From contig NZ_ATUG01000002.1 in assembly GCF_000420085.1 (NCBI RefSeq), forward strand, positions 1,054,001 through 1,118,000: a stretch of 64,000 nt of DNA, written 5' to 3'. Source of the stretch: Desulfospira joergensenii DSM 10085. Lineage in GTDB: Bacteria; Desulfobacterota; Desulfobacteria; Desulfobacterales; Desulfobacteraceae. This document shows positions 16,406-24,525 of this stretch, one piece after another. Below the pieces are notes generated by a model. That model saw only the letters and a program-made list of their open reading frames with translations, had not been told where the DNA came from and searched no databases. The stretch's first letter is position 1. The number at the start of each line of letters is the position of its first letter. Made by a program: the position numbers and the translations under genes.

Positions 16406-19051
16406 CTAGGCGCATCTCTCTTCAATGGTCTCCTCGTTGGGATCCATCTTTGACAGGGCTGCGGTTTTCACGGGTTTCACTTTTCTATAGACCCGGGTGT
16501 AATCCAGGGATTTCCCGTTCACAGCCAGCAGATCCTCTTGAACGCGGATCCCGAACAGCCTTTCATTTTCCTCCAGAAAGGGCAGGATCAAATCCCAGTC
16601 CTCCGGGGAAAGATCTGTGAACTCTCCTGCGTTGAGCTGTTCGTCAACCAGTTTTTTCTCCGGGTCCCGGATATAGATGGCCCCGCCCGAGGCCAGGGAA
16701 AAGAGGTTGGCCCCGGGGTAGGGGGTGGCCATGGGAATGAGGTTTCCGTCTTTGTCGAACTCCATTCCGTTGACAATGACGAACCCGCCGCCGGCCAGGG
16801 GATCACCGGCCATGAAGGATTCCGCCAGATAGTCGAGGCAGGTGCCGTTGATGACCACCCTGGGATGGCCTGTGCCGTTGATCAGGGGCCGTCCCGCTGC
16901 ATTGCCCCGGACAAAGACCCGGCCGCCCTTGGCCCCGTACATGAAGGTCTGGCCCACATCCCCGTGGATCACCAGCTTGCCTTGTTTGAGAATCTGTCCC
17001 ACCTGGTCCTGGGCATTGCCGTGGACCTGGATCTCCATGCCGTCGATTCCCGAGGCCAGGTAATCCCCGGAACTGTCATAGACGTCGATCCTGACATTTT
17101 CCGTGCCGGGGCCGAACCCGCATCCTGTAAACCGCTGGCCCTTGTAACCAAAGCAGATGAATTTTCTCCAGCCCAGCTCAAAGGCCTTGTTCAGGACCCT
17201 GGCGTCGCAGTCCGGGCCTTCGGGTTCAAACTCCCGGGCATTCAATACAAGGACGGATTCCCCGGCTCCAGGCGGCCGCAGGTCTTCCCGGGTTTCCCGG
17301 TCAATATAGGCATAGACGCTCCCGGCAGGATTCTTGATTTTGGGACAGGACTTGAAGATCCGGGTGAGGGCCCTTCGGATCATAAAAAGAAGGGAGCTTC
17401 TCTTCTTGTCCCCCGTGGGAAACTGTCTGTTGTTCAGAAAGGTCAGGGTTTCAACGGCAACAGACCGGGCATCGTCGTCTTTGTCTGCCCCGGCAATCAG
17501 GGTATCCAGAAAACAGAGAACCGCGTCAAAGTCCCAGCAAGGAAAGGAGTCCAAAGCGTATTCAATCAGGGCCCGGGCATGGGAAAGATTATCCCTGACT
17601 TTGGTTTTGATCTCTTCCCCATCGGCCGGTTTCCCCGGATCTATGGAGGGATCAAAGTGGCGCTGACCCCTGGGCACCCCTACCTCCTCTCCGAACTTAT
17701 TGATGGTCACCAGTTTTTTGGTTCCGTCGTTTTTTCCCGCATCCATGACGGCAAAGGTAAATGACCCCCCGTCCGTGGCACTGCCGCCCCTGGCGTTCCA
17801 GTACTTGTCGGCCACGGGACAGACCCTTGAATCTTCTTTTGAGATGCTTTCCAGGGTGGCGTCCAAGGCCTGTTTTTCCGAACAGATCAGGCCGATCTGG
17901 ACCTCTTTCCTCTCCATGAGGGCAAAGACCTGGGGCCGGAGCATGGCTGTGTCCGTGATGCCGATGAGCTGGAACGATTTTTTGTAGGGGTTGTTCCGGG
18001 CAATGATGAAGAACCAGGGCCCGTCGGGCGATCCTGCCATGTGGTGGGACTGGATGGCCCTGTAGATCTTCTGCTTTTCTTTGGGAAGCTGATCAAAATC
18101 GTATTCGCTGGTGGGGGCCAGGGCCTCGATAATATACTCCATGGGATAGCCGTATACCCTGGAGTAGAGGTCCAGAAGCAGGATGGAGACCTCCGTGTCC
18201 GTTAAAAACTGGGGATGGATATTGTTCTGGTGCAAATATTCGCAGCAGGCATGGTAGTTGGCAAAGTCTCCGTTGTGGACCAGGGCCTCGTGCATGCCGG
18301 AAAAGGGATGGGCCCCGCCCGGATGCCAGAGCCGTCCCCGGGTGGGATACCGCTGGTGGGCAATCCATCCGTGGGCCCTGAAATCTTCCAGGCGATAGTA
18401 CTGGACCACTTTTTCGGCATACCCCACGATCTTGAGGATCATGACGTTCCGGCCGTGGGACATGACAAAGGCCTGCTTTTCTCCCAGGGAGGCATAAAAG
18501 GTCTGGTTGAGTTTCATGGTGTTCTGGAATACAAATTCATCCTCGGCCTTTCTGGGGTCCAGGCCTTCAAATCCGTTTTCCCGGATAAAGGCATCCAGGG
18601 CCTCCTGCTTTACCCGGACAAAATAGCGAAATACATCCGGGGGCTTGACCTCAAGACCGATGGCCTTAAAATCGTCTAAAGTGGGGATTTTCTCTGATTT
18701 GTGAATGTCAAATACCGGCAGAACATAAGCCTTTTCCACGGCCGGCCTGGATCCGGGATCCAGATAGGCGATCTGGATCAGATAGTGGCTGTCCAGAACA
18801 TCCTGGCTTATCCCCAGGTCTTCGGCGCAGAGTCCCACGGCGGCAATTCCGCCCCCCTTGCCGTTGCCCCTATTGTGCATCTGGACCGAGGGCTCCCAGA
18901 TATGGTGTCCCCTCACGGGAATGGAGGCAATAAATCCGGTGACCCCGCATCCGCCCTCTTCATCACATTTTTGAATGGGGGTTTTCATATGGGGCAGCCT
19001 GCCCCGGGAGGCCAGAATTTTTTCCACGCTGGTTAGCTCATCAGATCTCAT
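16406..19051 (-). CDS. Glutamate synthase-like protein: class II amidotransferase fused to GXGXG domain (GltB1-GltB3 type)
   Basis: An 881-residue protein. The N-terminal class II glutamine amidotransferase domain (about 30-400) contains GGCGVTGF with the likely nucleophile C35, and HQRYPTRGRLWHPGG. A middle region of unknown fold follows, and the C-terminal ~280 residues form the GXGXG beta-helix of glutamate synthase (GYKGQRFTGCGFGPGTENV, VHGNAQDQVG, IHGDVGQTF, FVRGNAAGRP). The FMN synthase domain is on separate genes upstream, as in archaeal-type split enzymes. The nucleophile is not at position 2, so a propeptide must be removed or activity is lost. ATG 19051 has AAGGAT 8 nt upstream; an earlier TTG is at 19075. 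Last gene of the operon. Confidence 0.83.
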   Translation of the reverse strand: MRSDELTSVEKILASRGRLPHMKTPIQKCDEEGGCGVTGFIASIPVRGHHIWEPSVQMHNRGNGKGGGIAAVGLCAEDLGISQDVLDSHYLIQIAYLDPGSRPAVEKAYVLPVFDIHKSEKIPTLDDFKAIGLEVKPPDVFRYFVRVKQEALDAFIRENGFEGLDPRKAEDEFVFQNTMKLNQTFYASLGEKQAFVMSHGRNVMILKIVGYAEKVVQYYRLEDFRAHGWIAHQRYPTRGRLWHPGGAHPFSGMHEALVHNGDFANYHACCEYLHQNNIHPQFLTDTEVSILLLDLYSRVYGYPMEYIIEALAPTSEYDFDQLPKEKQKIYRAIQSHHMAGSPDGPWFFIIARNNPYKKSFQLIGITDTAMLRPQVFALMERKEVQIGLICSEKQALDATLESISKEDSRVCPVADKYWNARGGSATDGGSFTFAVMDAGKNDGTKKLVTINKFGEEVGVPRGQRHFDPSIDPGKPADGEEIKTKVRDNLSHARALIEYALDSFPCWDFDAVLCFLDTLIAGADKDDDARSVAVETLTFLNNRQFPTGDKKRSSLLFMIRRALTRIFKSCPKIKNPAGSVYAYIDRETREDLRPPGAGESVLVLNAREFEPEGPDCDARVLNKAFELGWRKFICFGYKGQRFTGCGFGPGTENVRIDVYDSSGDYLASGIDGMEIQVHGNAQDQVGQILKQGKLVIHGDVGQTFMYGAKGGRVFVRGNAAGRPLINGTGHPRVVINGTCLDYLAESFMAGDPLAGGGFVIVNGMEFDKDGNLIPMATPYPGANLFSLASGGAIYIRDPEKKLVDEQLNAGEFTDLSPEDWDLILPFLEENERLFGIRVQEDLLAVNGKSLDYTRVYRKVKPVKTAALSKMDPNEETIEERCA

Positions 19052-19088
19052 TCGCTTATATCCTTTTGGGGTCAAGTGTTAAGGGGGC

Positions 19089-20636
19089 TTACCTCACCAT
19101 TTTATAGTTCGGCGCCGGCGGGTATTTCCCCCTTTCCTCCTCTTCCAGATAGTCCAGGTGGACCAGGAGGTCGGTTCTGCCTGTAAGCTCTTTGATGCTC
19201 TTCATGCCGAAACTGCGCAGGATCTCGCACCACTGTTTTCTCCAGGCCAGGTACATGTTGATGATGCGCTGCTCCGCATACTCCTGGGTGCACATTTCCC
19301 CAAGCTCCGAGTCTGTGGTGGCAATGCCCCGGGCACAGCCCCGGCCGCTTTCGCAGTTGGTGCACCGGACACATTCGCAGGCCACAAGATCCGCGGTCCC
19401 GATGACGCATCCGTCGGCTCCCAGGGCAATGGCCTTGGCCACGTCCATGCCGTTTCTTATGCCGCCCGAGGCAATGAGGCAGATCTTGTCCCGGGCCCCT
19501 TCGTCCTTAAGAAACTGATGAACTTTTGGGATGGCGTACTCAATGGGCATGGCAATGTTTTTCTTGGCAATGTCCGGGGCAGCCCCGGTGCCGCCGTAGC
19601 TGCCGTCGATGTGGACGATATGGGCCCCGGCATAGTAAGCCCCCACAGCCACCATGTCCACATCCGTGGGGGTGGAAACCTTGACCGAACAGAGCACATC
19701 GGTGTTGATCTCCTTCATCCAGTCCAGGTGTTTTTTATGGTCCTCCACCGAGTAGACACTGTGAAAGGGAAAGGGGGAAAAAAGAGAGCTTCCCACCACG
19801 GTCTCCCGCATCTTGGCCACGGCTTCGGTGACCTTTTCTCCGAGAAGATGGCCGCCCAGGCCGGGTTTGGCGCCCTGGGCATATTTGAACTCCATGACCG
19901 GGCAGTACTTGACGGTCTCCTCCCTGACCCCGAAAAGGCCGGTGGCCACCTGGGTGATCACATGTTCCTTATAGGGCAGGAAATCCGGGGGATACCCGCC
20001 TTCCCCGGTGCAGGTCATGGTGTTGAGGCGCCGGGCCGCCCTTGCCCTTCCCACGATGATGGAAAGCGCCGTGGATCCGTAGGACATGCCCCCGCCGTAT
20101 ACCGGAAGGGAGAGGGTCTTTTCAGGCCGCCCGTCCCCGGTTTTGTTCAGGTCCATGCGGGTGTCGACCTCTTCATCGGAAATATCCAGATATTCCTCTG
20201 GATCGGGATGGACAAACCTTATCTTGTCAAACCCTCCCCCGGAATTGCCCAGGTTGTACTCCAGATCCACACGGGGCAGATCCCCGGTTTCCGCCATTTC
20301 AAAATGGCCCAGGAGCATCTCGGCGGTCCAGCGGTAATCGCCCAGGGTCTCCAGCAGGGGGTTTGCCTTCAGGGTCAGGGCGTTTTCCGGGCAGTTGTCA
20401 ACGCAGTAATAATCGTTTTTCCTGCATTTGAACCCGATGCACTTGTGTTCAACGGGCCTGAACGGCTTTGAATAGATGTCAAAGCGTCTGTGAACCCCGT
20501 GGGGGCAGAGTTCGGCGCATCTGCCGCAGGAGGTGCACCGGGAGCTTCTCTTGATGATGTACTTGCCGATGGTGTTCCGGAACCTTGAAGGGGTTTCCTT
20601 GGCCTCGGGCAGTTTAAATCTGGTTTTTTCGGTCAT
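19089..20636 (-). CDS. Glutamate synthase FMN/Fe-S central domain protein (GltB2 type)
   Basis: A 515-residue protein. A bacterial-ferredoxin motif (C34, C37, C40, C44, CTSCGRCAELCP) and a second Cys group (CIGFKCRKNDYYCVDNCP) precede the FMN-binding synthase barrel (about 145-480; YGGGMSYGSTALSI, HIDGSYGGTGAAP, IASGGIRNG). The Cys-rich CVRCTNCESGRGC near 419-431 is where glutamate synthases bind a 3Fe-4S cluster. It should form glutamate from 2-oxoglutarate and channelled ammonia with ferredoxin-level electrons. ATG 20636 is chosen over the upstream in-frame ATG 20759, which would overlap the preceding gene by 62 bp. No NADPH-dependent GltD subunit is encoded in the operon. Confidence 0.85.
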   Translation of the reverse strand: MTEKTRFKLPEAKETPSRFRNTIGKYIIKRSSRCTSCGRCAELCPHGVHRRFDIYSKPFRPVEHKCIGFKCRKNDYYCVDNCPENALTLKANPLLETLGDYRWTAEMLLGHFEMAETGDLPRVDLEYNLGNSGGGFDKIRFVHPDPEEYLDISDEEVDTRMDLNKTGDGRPEKTLSLPVYGGGMSYGSTALSIIVGRARAARRLNTMTCTGEGGYPPDFLPYKEHVITQVATGLFGVREETVKYCPVMEFKYAQGAKPGLGGHLLGEKVTEAVAKMRETVVGSSLFSPFPFHSVYSVEDHKKHLDWMKEINTDVLCSVKVSTPTDVDMVAVGAYYAGAHIVHIDGSYGGTGAAPDIAKKNIAMPIEYAIPKVHQFLKDEGARDKICLIASGGIRNGMDVAKAIALGADGCVIGTADLVACECVRCTNCESGRGCARGIATTDSELGEMCTQEYAEQRIINMYLAWRKQWCEILRSFGMKSIKELTGRTDLLVHLDYLEEEERGKYPPAPNYKMVR

Positions 20637-20697
20637 GGTGAGTTTCCCATCCGGCCGGGCCGGACTCGATGAAAAAGCAGTATGGATCTGCTTTGGA

Positions 20698-22101
20698 TTA
20701 ATATGCCACTTTCCTTTCTCCGAAAATCGGTCCGAAATGGTTCTTTTCCAGATCCTCAAACCACATGGACCGGCCCACCTCTCCCCTGAGCCTCCTGGCT
20801 TCCCGAAGGCCCATGGCGCCCATGACCTCCAGGAGCTGGTTCCGCCAGGCAGAAATCAGATTGGTGATCCTTTTGGACCCGAAATCCGGCTCAACCTCTT
20901 CCAGGGCGGCCGGGCAGGAGAGCCCCTGGGTGCAGCGGCCGCACATCCGGCACTCCAGAGAGATCAAAAGAGTATTGTCCACGGCCACACCGTCGGCCCC
21001 GCAGATCACAGCCTTGGCCACATGCTCGGCCATGGCGATTCCCCCGGAAAAGACCAGGTTGACCTTGAGGCGGAGGGCGTTTTCGATGAGGATCAGATGA
21101 ATGTCCCGGATGGCGCCCCTTAGGAACCGGGCCTTTTCCGGCTCTTGTTCCCGGCCGTGGGAGTCGGCATAAAAATGGAGGGTGTCCACATCCAGGCGGG
21201 CAATCTCAAGGGCGGTCCGGGCCGCATCTTTTTTCAGGTCCAGTCCCACCGCGATAAAGAGCCCGGGGTTGATGGCCTTTGCCGCCCGGATATCGGCTTC
21301 AAGGCCCGGGCTGTGGCGGATTTCCACCATCCTGCAGGCCCGGATCAGATCCTCATTTTCCGGAACGGACCCGGAGGCCAACCTTGGAATCAGGGCCTCT
21401 GCATATGGGGCCATTTCTCTCGTGATTTCCCCGGTTTCCATGAAGATCAGGGTGCCCAGGTCGTGGGCCGCCCTGACCATGGAGAGAAGCACACCAGGGG
21501 CGATCAGGCCGAAATCCGGCTGGTTGAACAGGATGGGAATGGGGATTTCCAGGATTTCAGGAACCTGGGTGGCCAGGGCTCCGTCCCCGGTAAAGGCAAG
21601 GCGAAGCGACCGCTTTGAAAGTTCGATACTGGTGTTGATGTACTCCCTGCCGTGGATGCCGTCCCGGGTGGGGCGGACGATTTCGCTCATGTCCGTCCAC
21701 ATGGAATCAAAGCCTTTGCCGGTGAAGGGGCCTCCGTAGCCGGCCCCGGATACCGGGATGGATCCGGTCTGGGCCTGGTACCAGGTCCGGTTGATGATGT
21801 GGGGAGTCCAGTAATCATCCCCGATGATCCGGTATTCGGGGTTGATGGCCCTGGAAAAGATCCCCTTGGTGCATTCCTGTACACATCTGAAGCAGGAGTT
21901 GCATGTATAGAGGTATTCCGGATCCTCCATGGCGCTCATGTGCAGGTAATTGTCCTTGAAAATTCCGTACACGCATTCTTTTTTAACGCATTTTCTGCAT
22001 GACCCGGCACAGTTTTCCCGGAATTCAATGGTGGTGTACTTTCCCACGGGATATTGCCTGGGCGGTGCCGGATGAACCGGAATACTGTATTTCTTAGGCA
22101 T
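20698..22101 (-). CDS. Second glutamate synthase-like FMN/Fe-S protein (divergent GltB2 paralogue)
   Basis: A 467-residue relative of the downstream protein. It has an N-terminal Cys cluster (C31, C35, C38, C43), a second group CNSCFRCVQECTKG, then a barrel with VSGAGYGGPFTGKGFDSM near 118-135 and SGGIAMAEH, and the C-terminal CRMCGRCTQGLSC where the 3Fe-4S site would be. The catalytic region is more divergent than in its neighbour (no GSYGGTGAAP-like segment), so it may transfer electrons or act on another substrate. Together with MetF/MetV and MvhD-like genes it suggests a flavin/Fe-S complex. Family is confident; reaction unknown. Confidence 0.75.
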   Translation of the reverse strand: MPKKYSIPVHPAPPRQYPVGKYTTIEFRENCAGSCRKCVKKECVYGIFKDNYLHMSAMEDPEYLYTCNSCFRCVQECTKGIFSRAINPEYRIIGDDYWTPHIINRTWYQAQTGSIPVSGAGYGGPFTGKGFDSMWTDMSEIVRPTRDGIHGREYINTSIELSKRSLRLAFTGDGALATQVPEILEIPIPILFNQPDFGLIAPGVLLSMVRAAHDLGTLIFMETGEITREMAPYAEALIPRLASGSVPENEDLIRACRMVEIRHSPGLEADIRAAKAINPGLFIAVGLDLKKDAARTALEIARLDVDTLHFYADSHGREQEPEKARFLRGAIRDIHLILIENALRLKVNLVFSGGIAMAEHVAKAVICGADGVAVDNTLLISLECRMCGRCTQGLSCPAALEEVEPDFGSKRITNLISAWRNQLLEVMGAMGLREARRLRGEVGRSMWFEDLEKNHFGPIFGERKVAY

Positions 22102-22175
22102 ATGGACCTCTGTCTGGCTTGGGACGTCTCCAATTGCAATTCATCTATAAACTGGCGCGAAGCATCCTCAATTAT

Positions 22176-22202
22176 CAATTGTTAATTCTCAATTATTCAT
22201 TG
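22176..22202 (-). repeat. Dispersed A/T-rich repeat at a stop codon (copy B)
   Basis: The minus strand reads CAATGAATAATTGAGAATTA and continues ACAATTG, overlapping the stop codon of the metF-like gene. It matches copy C after polA at 24 of 26 aligned positions. Confidence 0.6.
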
Positions 22203-23111
22203 CTTGAGTCCTGCCTGTTCCACAATCTCAGTCACCTTCTCCTCCCATTCAATGGCCATGATATGGACCCCGTGAACCCCCTCCATCTCCTTGAGCCGGG
22301 CAATGGTTTCCAGGCAGATATGGATGCCCTCTTGGGCCGCCTCATTTTGGGGCACCCCTTCCATGCGGCGGATGATCTTATCGGGGATGTCCATGCCGGC
22401 CACCTTTGTCTGCATGTACCTGGCCATGCCCACGGATTTGAGGGGGGTCACTCCGCCCAGGATATAGACCTTTTCGGTGAGTCCCTCTTCCCGGGCCATT
22501 TTCATCCATTGGGTGAATTTATCCATGTTGTAGATGCACTGGGTCTGGATGAAGTCCACGCCGGCATCGATTTTTTTGGCCAGCCGGATCACCCGGTATT
22601 CAAAGGGATCGGCAAATGGGTTGGCTGCCGCGCCGATGAACATCTTCGGGGCCAGGTCAAGCTCAAACCCGCTCATGTCTTTGCCGCTCTCCCCCATGTC
22701 CCTGACCATGCGGATCAGGTTCATGGAGTCAATGTCAAAGACATTCATGGCATCGGGCTGGCTTCCGAAAACCTGGTGATCCCCGGACAGGCAGAGGATG
22801 TTTCTCAGGCCCAGGGAATAGGCTCCCAGAAGGTCTGACTGGAGAGCAATCCGGTTCCGGTCCCTGACCACCATCTGCATGACAGGCTCAAGCCCTTCCC
22901 TGAGAAGGTGCAAGGATGCGGCAATACTGGACATTCTTACGATGGCGGTCTGGTTGTCCGTTACATTGACGGCGTCCACCACCCCTTTGAGAAGTTTCGC
23001 CTTTTTCCGCACAACATCCGGATTGGCCCCCCTTGGGGGGCCGCATTCGCCCGTGACTGCAAACTTTCCCTTTGCCAGGGTCTCGTGTAATTTACTGACG
23101 GGTGCGCTCAT
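22197..23111 (-). CDS. metF: 5,10-methylenetetrahydrofolate reductase
   Basis: A 304-residue MetF-family flavoprotein barrel (FAVTGECGPPRGAN near residues 17-30, DNQTAIVRMS, LSGDHQ, FIQTQCIYNMDKF). In this metabolism it interconverts methylene-THF and methyl-THF in the Wood-Ljungdahl branch, so it can oxidise methyl-THF made from betaine. The start overlaps the metV-like stop by 4 bp (ATGA), so the two are translationally coupled and probably form the MetVF unit. As in other short anaerobic MetF proteins, electrons are expected to pass through MetV and partner Fe-S proteins rather than NADH directly; that is inference here. Confidence 0.9.
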   Translation of the reverse strand: MSAPVSKLHETLAKGKFAVTGECGPPRGANPDVVRKKAKLLKGVVDAVNVTDNQTAIVRMSSIAASLHLLREGLEPVMQMVVRDRNRIALQSDLLGAYSLGLRNILCLSGDHQVFGSQPDAMNVFDIDSMNLIRMVRDMGESGKDMSGFELDLAPKMFIGAAANPFADPFEYRVIRLAKKIDAGVDFIQTQCIYNMDKFTQWMKMAREEGLTEKVYILGGVTPLKSVGMARYMQTKVAGMDIPDKIIRRMEGVPQNEAAQEGIHICLETIARLKEMEGVHGVHIMAIEWEEKVTEIVEQAGLKQ

Positions 23112-23776
23112 ATGATATGATCCTCCCTTTTCAGTTTTCGCGGGCCGCCCGAGAGACTGGGCTGCCAGTTTTTGGGCGGGATATACAATTTCAGATTGTC
23201 CAGCTGGTTTAAGGTGGTCAGGCGCTCAATGATCAATTGCCAGGCACATTCCGTGTCCGGATCCACCTCGCAGACCCCGTTCCTGGAACCGCCGCAGGGG
23301 CCGTTGAGCAGTTTTTTCGAACAGCGGGTGACAGGACAGATACCGCCGAACAGGGCCAGTCCGCAGTTTCCGCATCCCTGACACTCTTCGGTAAACAATC
23401 CCTGGTTTTCCTGGATACCGATAAAGGTGGTGTTGACTCCGGGCAGGACGGGAACCTTTGCAAAGCGTTTCACCATGCCCTGGACACCCGCACCGCAGGC
23501 CAGAGAGAGAACGGCCTGACACTCTTTTACATGGGGCGCGGCTTCCTGGATAAACTCATCTTCGCACTGCCGCTCAACGGTAAACTCCTGGATCTCTTTT
23601 TTCCGGCCGTCTTTTCCCAGGGCCAGGCGCAGGACTGAAGCAAGGGCCGCCACTTCATCTTCTCCCCCGGCGAAACAGGTTTTGACGCAGGTGCCGCAGC
23701 CCAGGATCAGCAGCTTTTCATAGGGTTCCAGGATGGATAGAATTTCTGCAATGGGTTTTTGTTCGCCAACGATCAT
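23108..23776 (-). CDS. metV: MetV-like zinc/Fe-S protein, partner of MetF
   Basis: A 222-residue protein of the family annotated as methylenetetrahydrofolate reductase C-terminal domain. The N-terminal half has LGCGTCVKTCFAGG; the C-terminal half carries the Cys-rich block CQGCGNCGLALFGGICPVTRC and LLNGPCGGS. In acetogens MetV binds Fe-S clusters and links MetF to HdrA/MvhD-type electron carriers. Here no HdrA gene is next to it, but an MvhD-like gene lies 160 bp upstream. Confident for family. Confidence 0.9.
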   Translation of the reverse strand: MIVGEQKPIAEILSILEPYEKLLILGCGTCVKTCFAGGEDEVAALASVLRLALGKDGRKKEIQEFTVERQCEDEFIQEAAPHVKECQAVLSLACGAGVQGMVKRFAKVPVLPGVNTTFIGIQENQGLFTEECQGCGNCGLALFGGICPVTRCSKKLLNGPCGGSRNGVCEVDPDTECAWQLIIERLTTLNQLDNLKLYIPPKNWQPSLSGGPRKLKREDHII

Positions 23777-23936
23777 AGTTCACTCCATATTTGATATATG
23801 AAAAAGTGTGAGCAATCAGCGGTGGGAAAAGAATTTCACTTTTTCTATTGTTGTGCCCCCGGGGGCGTGGTTTATTCCTCCACTAAAGATATGGTTTTGA
23901 ATGGGAAGGGAGCAATGCCCTCCCGATTTTCCATTC

Positions 23937-24344
23937 TCAATTCACAACAGCCGGATTCGGACCCAGCTCTTTCAGGTTTTCCAGGGTCTTCTCAAGAATG
24001 GCCTGAATCGCAGCCTCATCTCCAAAAGCGACATTATGAAGGGAGAGGCGTTTTTCTCCAAGGCCGATTTCATCCAGAATTCCCTTGACCCAGTCCACCC
24101 TTTTTCTGGCCCGGATACTCCCCTCGGTGTACCGGCAGGCCTTTTCAGGACAGACCAGGACCAGAACGGCATCGGCCCCGGCTTCAAAGGCCTTGAGAAG
24201 AAAAATATCCTTGGTCATGCTTGAACAGGCCATTTTTATGATTTTGAATTCAGGGTCGCCCCGGCCTTGGGTAATCTTGATTGTCTCGTTGAATGCATTG
24301 ATGCAATGGAACAGGGTGATTGCGAAGTTTGATTTTTTCTCCAT
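23937..24344 (-). CDS. MvhD-like [2Fe-2S] electron-transfer subunit
   Basis: From ATG 24344 the product has 135 residues and resembles the MvhD/hydrogenase iron-sulfur subunit family: FHCINAFN at the start, IKMACSSMTKDIFLLKAFEAG, and VLVLVCPEKACRYTEG. The usual CNWC motif is reduced to one Cys (C14), leaving four candidate ligands (C14, the Cys of MACSS, and the CPEKAC pair). MvhD normally passes electrons between a hydrogenase or MetVF and HdrA. An in-frame GTG at 24395 would lie inside the leader terminator, so 24344 is preferred, though AGGGGG is about 12 nt away. First gene of the operon and downstream of an ANTAR-type leader. Confidence 0.78.
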   Translation of the reverse strand: MEKKSNFAITLFHCINAFNETIKITQGRGDPEFKIIKMACSSMTKDIFLLKAFEAGADAVLVLVCPEKACRYTEGSIRARKRVDWVKGILDEIGLGEKRLSLHNVAFGDEAAIQAILEKTLENLKELGPNPAVVN

Positions 24345-24363
24345 CCGTTTAACCAGCCCCCTA

Positions 24364-24405
24364 AAACAGAAAAATGCCTGCACTTTACCGGTCACGGAAG
24401 TGCAG
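24364..24405 (-). terminator. Leader terminator upstream of the mvhD-like gene
   Basis: On the minus strand CTGCACTT (24405-24398) pairs with AAGTGCAG (24385-24378); an inner CCG/CGG pair can extend the stem over a TGAC loop. The stem is followed by GCATTTTTCTGTTTT. It lies about 20-60 nt before the ATG at 24344, so it would stop transcription before the operon unless prevented. Confidence 0.72.
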
Positions 24406-24450
24406 ACATCGTTGTCTTTGGTCTAATGGTTGTCGTACCCCGTTGTACGA
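24404..24450 (-). promoter_or_regulatory. Dual-hexaloop ANTAR target RNA (P1 and P2 hairpins)
   Basis: On the minus strand P1 is TCGTAC-AACGGG-GTACGA (24450-24433), a 6-bp stem with a 6-nt loop. After a 15-nt linker P2 is AGAC-AACGAT-GTCT (24417-24404), a 4-bp stem with a 6-nt loop. Both hexaloops have A at position 1 and G at position 4, the conserved pattern recognised by ANTAR proteins. The 3' arm of P2 shares 2 nt with the terminator's 5' arm, so P2 and the full terminator stem compete. A GAF-ANTAR gene is divergent next to it. Confidence 0.75.
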
Positions 24451-24525
24451 TGGTGATTCTTCCAGATATGCGCACCATAAGAATTTATCTGAGAAAATCA
24501 GGAGATTCGATGGTAGACAAACCAT

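Noticed and set aside
16538..17764. Long plus-strand frame (408 codons) opposite the amidotransferase/GXGXG gene
   Set aside because: It mirrors a gene with clear family motifs; composition is that of an antisense shadow and it has no recognisable domain.
19158..20471. Long plus-strand frame (437 codons) opposite the GltB2-type gene
   Set aside because: The minus-strand gene has Fe-S and FMN motifs; the opposite frame shows none and has no ribosome-binding site.
24433..24450. TCGTAC-N6-GTACGA palindrome read as a DNA operator
   Set aside because: A second hexaloop hairpin and a terminator follow on the same strand, and the loops carry A1 and G4, so an RNA target explains the whole arrangement better.
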